The notes beneath the pieces are model-generated. The model was not told the origin of the DNA and made no database searches. It was given only the letters and a program-made list of their open reading frames with translations. A stretch of 13,714 nt of DNA from Phoronis pallida (Eukaryota; Phoronida; Phoronidae): contig JAOXYC010135554.1 in NCBI GenBank assembly GCA_028565715.1, positions 1-13,714 on the forward strand, read 5' to 3'. Position numbers and translations under genes: made by a program. Below are positions 13,636 to 13,714 of the stretch, in pieces. Position 1 is the stretch's first letter, and every line of letters starts with the position of its first letter.

Positions 13636-13714
13636 TCATCATCATCTACAGATCACAGTAACAAGACTAGCATGAACATGGCTCACTCTCCCTGTGAATG
13701 TTTGAAGAATTTCC
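13510..13714 (+). CDS. Putative exon of an unrecognised gene with tandem 26-residue Cys/His repeat (partial)
   Basis: After an acceptor-like TTTGTTTTTTAG, the frame from 13510 stays open for 68 codons to the window end. It encodes TEDLNCCHYKMVGHEK (residues 1-16), a 10-residue spacer, then TENLVCCHYKMVEHEK (27-42), followed by a serine/asparagine-rich part and SPCECLKNF. The two units are 78 nt apart in frame; over 48 nt they differ at six positions, two of them synonymous, with no indel. That pattern favours coding. The CCHY...H spacing could bind a metal, but I recognise no family. It is not related to TBCK. It could instead be a non-coding tandem duplication, since the second unit also carries an acceptor-like T-run. 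Confidence 0.45.

Noticed and set aside
1-13714. CRISPR arrays, operons, bacterial promoters or ribosome binding sites
   Set aside because: The window is intron-containing animal DNA; no regular spaced repeat array or prokaryotic gene arrangement is present.

Overview
The window is AT-rich animal nuclear DNA. It is dominated by the 3' three quarters of one split protein-coding gene on the + strand. Sixteen coding exons between 1 and 9507 join in phase throughout into 692 codons plus a stop. The product is the orthologue of TBCK (TBC domain-containing protein kinase-like). The protein runs from the C-lobe of a pseudokinase domain, through a linker and a Rab-GAP TBC domain, to a C-terminal rhodanese-like domain. 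Roughly the first 200 residues lie upstream of base 1. Introns of about 0.2-0.95 kb, a protein close to human TBCK, and abundant short DNA transposons suggest an invertebrate metazoan, perhaps marine. The sequence alone does not let me name the phylum or species.

Layout. 1-2009 holds pseudokinase C-lobe and linker exons. 2351-2944 holds linker exons. 3161-6693 holds the TBC domain, with arginine finger and glutamine finger both present. 7187-7359 holds the linker after the TBC domain. 8013-9507 holds the rhodanese-like domain and stop codon. Fourteen introns look like ordinary U2-type GT-AG introns, apart from one GC-AG intron (3296-3730). The intron 8189-8897 carries both a U12-type donor and a U12-type branch site, so it is probably removed by the minor spliceosome.

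The introns and the 3' flank are full of non-autonomous elements. There are two hAT-like elements with perfect 8-bp target duplications (4410-4836 and 12881-13282). A 496-bp foldback sits in the U12-type intron (8211-8706), and a nearly perfect 42-bp hairpin lies at 2078-2166. Another palindrome occupies 1067-1202. One MITE-like family is present three times (about 7422-7622, 9572-9736 and 9734-9987), a Tc1/mariner-like MITE candidate at 11882-12202, and a tRNA-derived SINE candidate around 10951-11085. One MITE copy contains a possible alternative last exon (7514-7579) that would produce a TBCK isoform without the rhodanese domain.

From 9508 to about 13500 I see no gene, only the probable TBCK 3' UTR and mobile-element debris. 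At the right edge (13510-13714) an open frame behind a good splice acceptor encodes two in-frame copies of a 26-residue cysteine/histidine-containing unit. I read it as the first visible exon of a second, unrecognised gene, or a remote exon of some transcript, cut by the window end.
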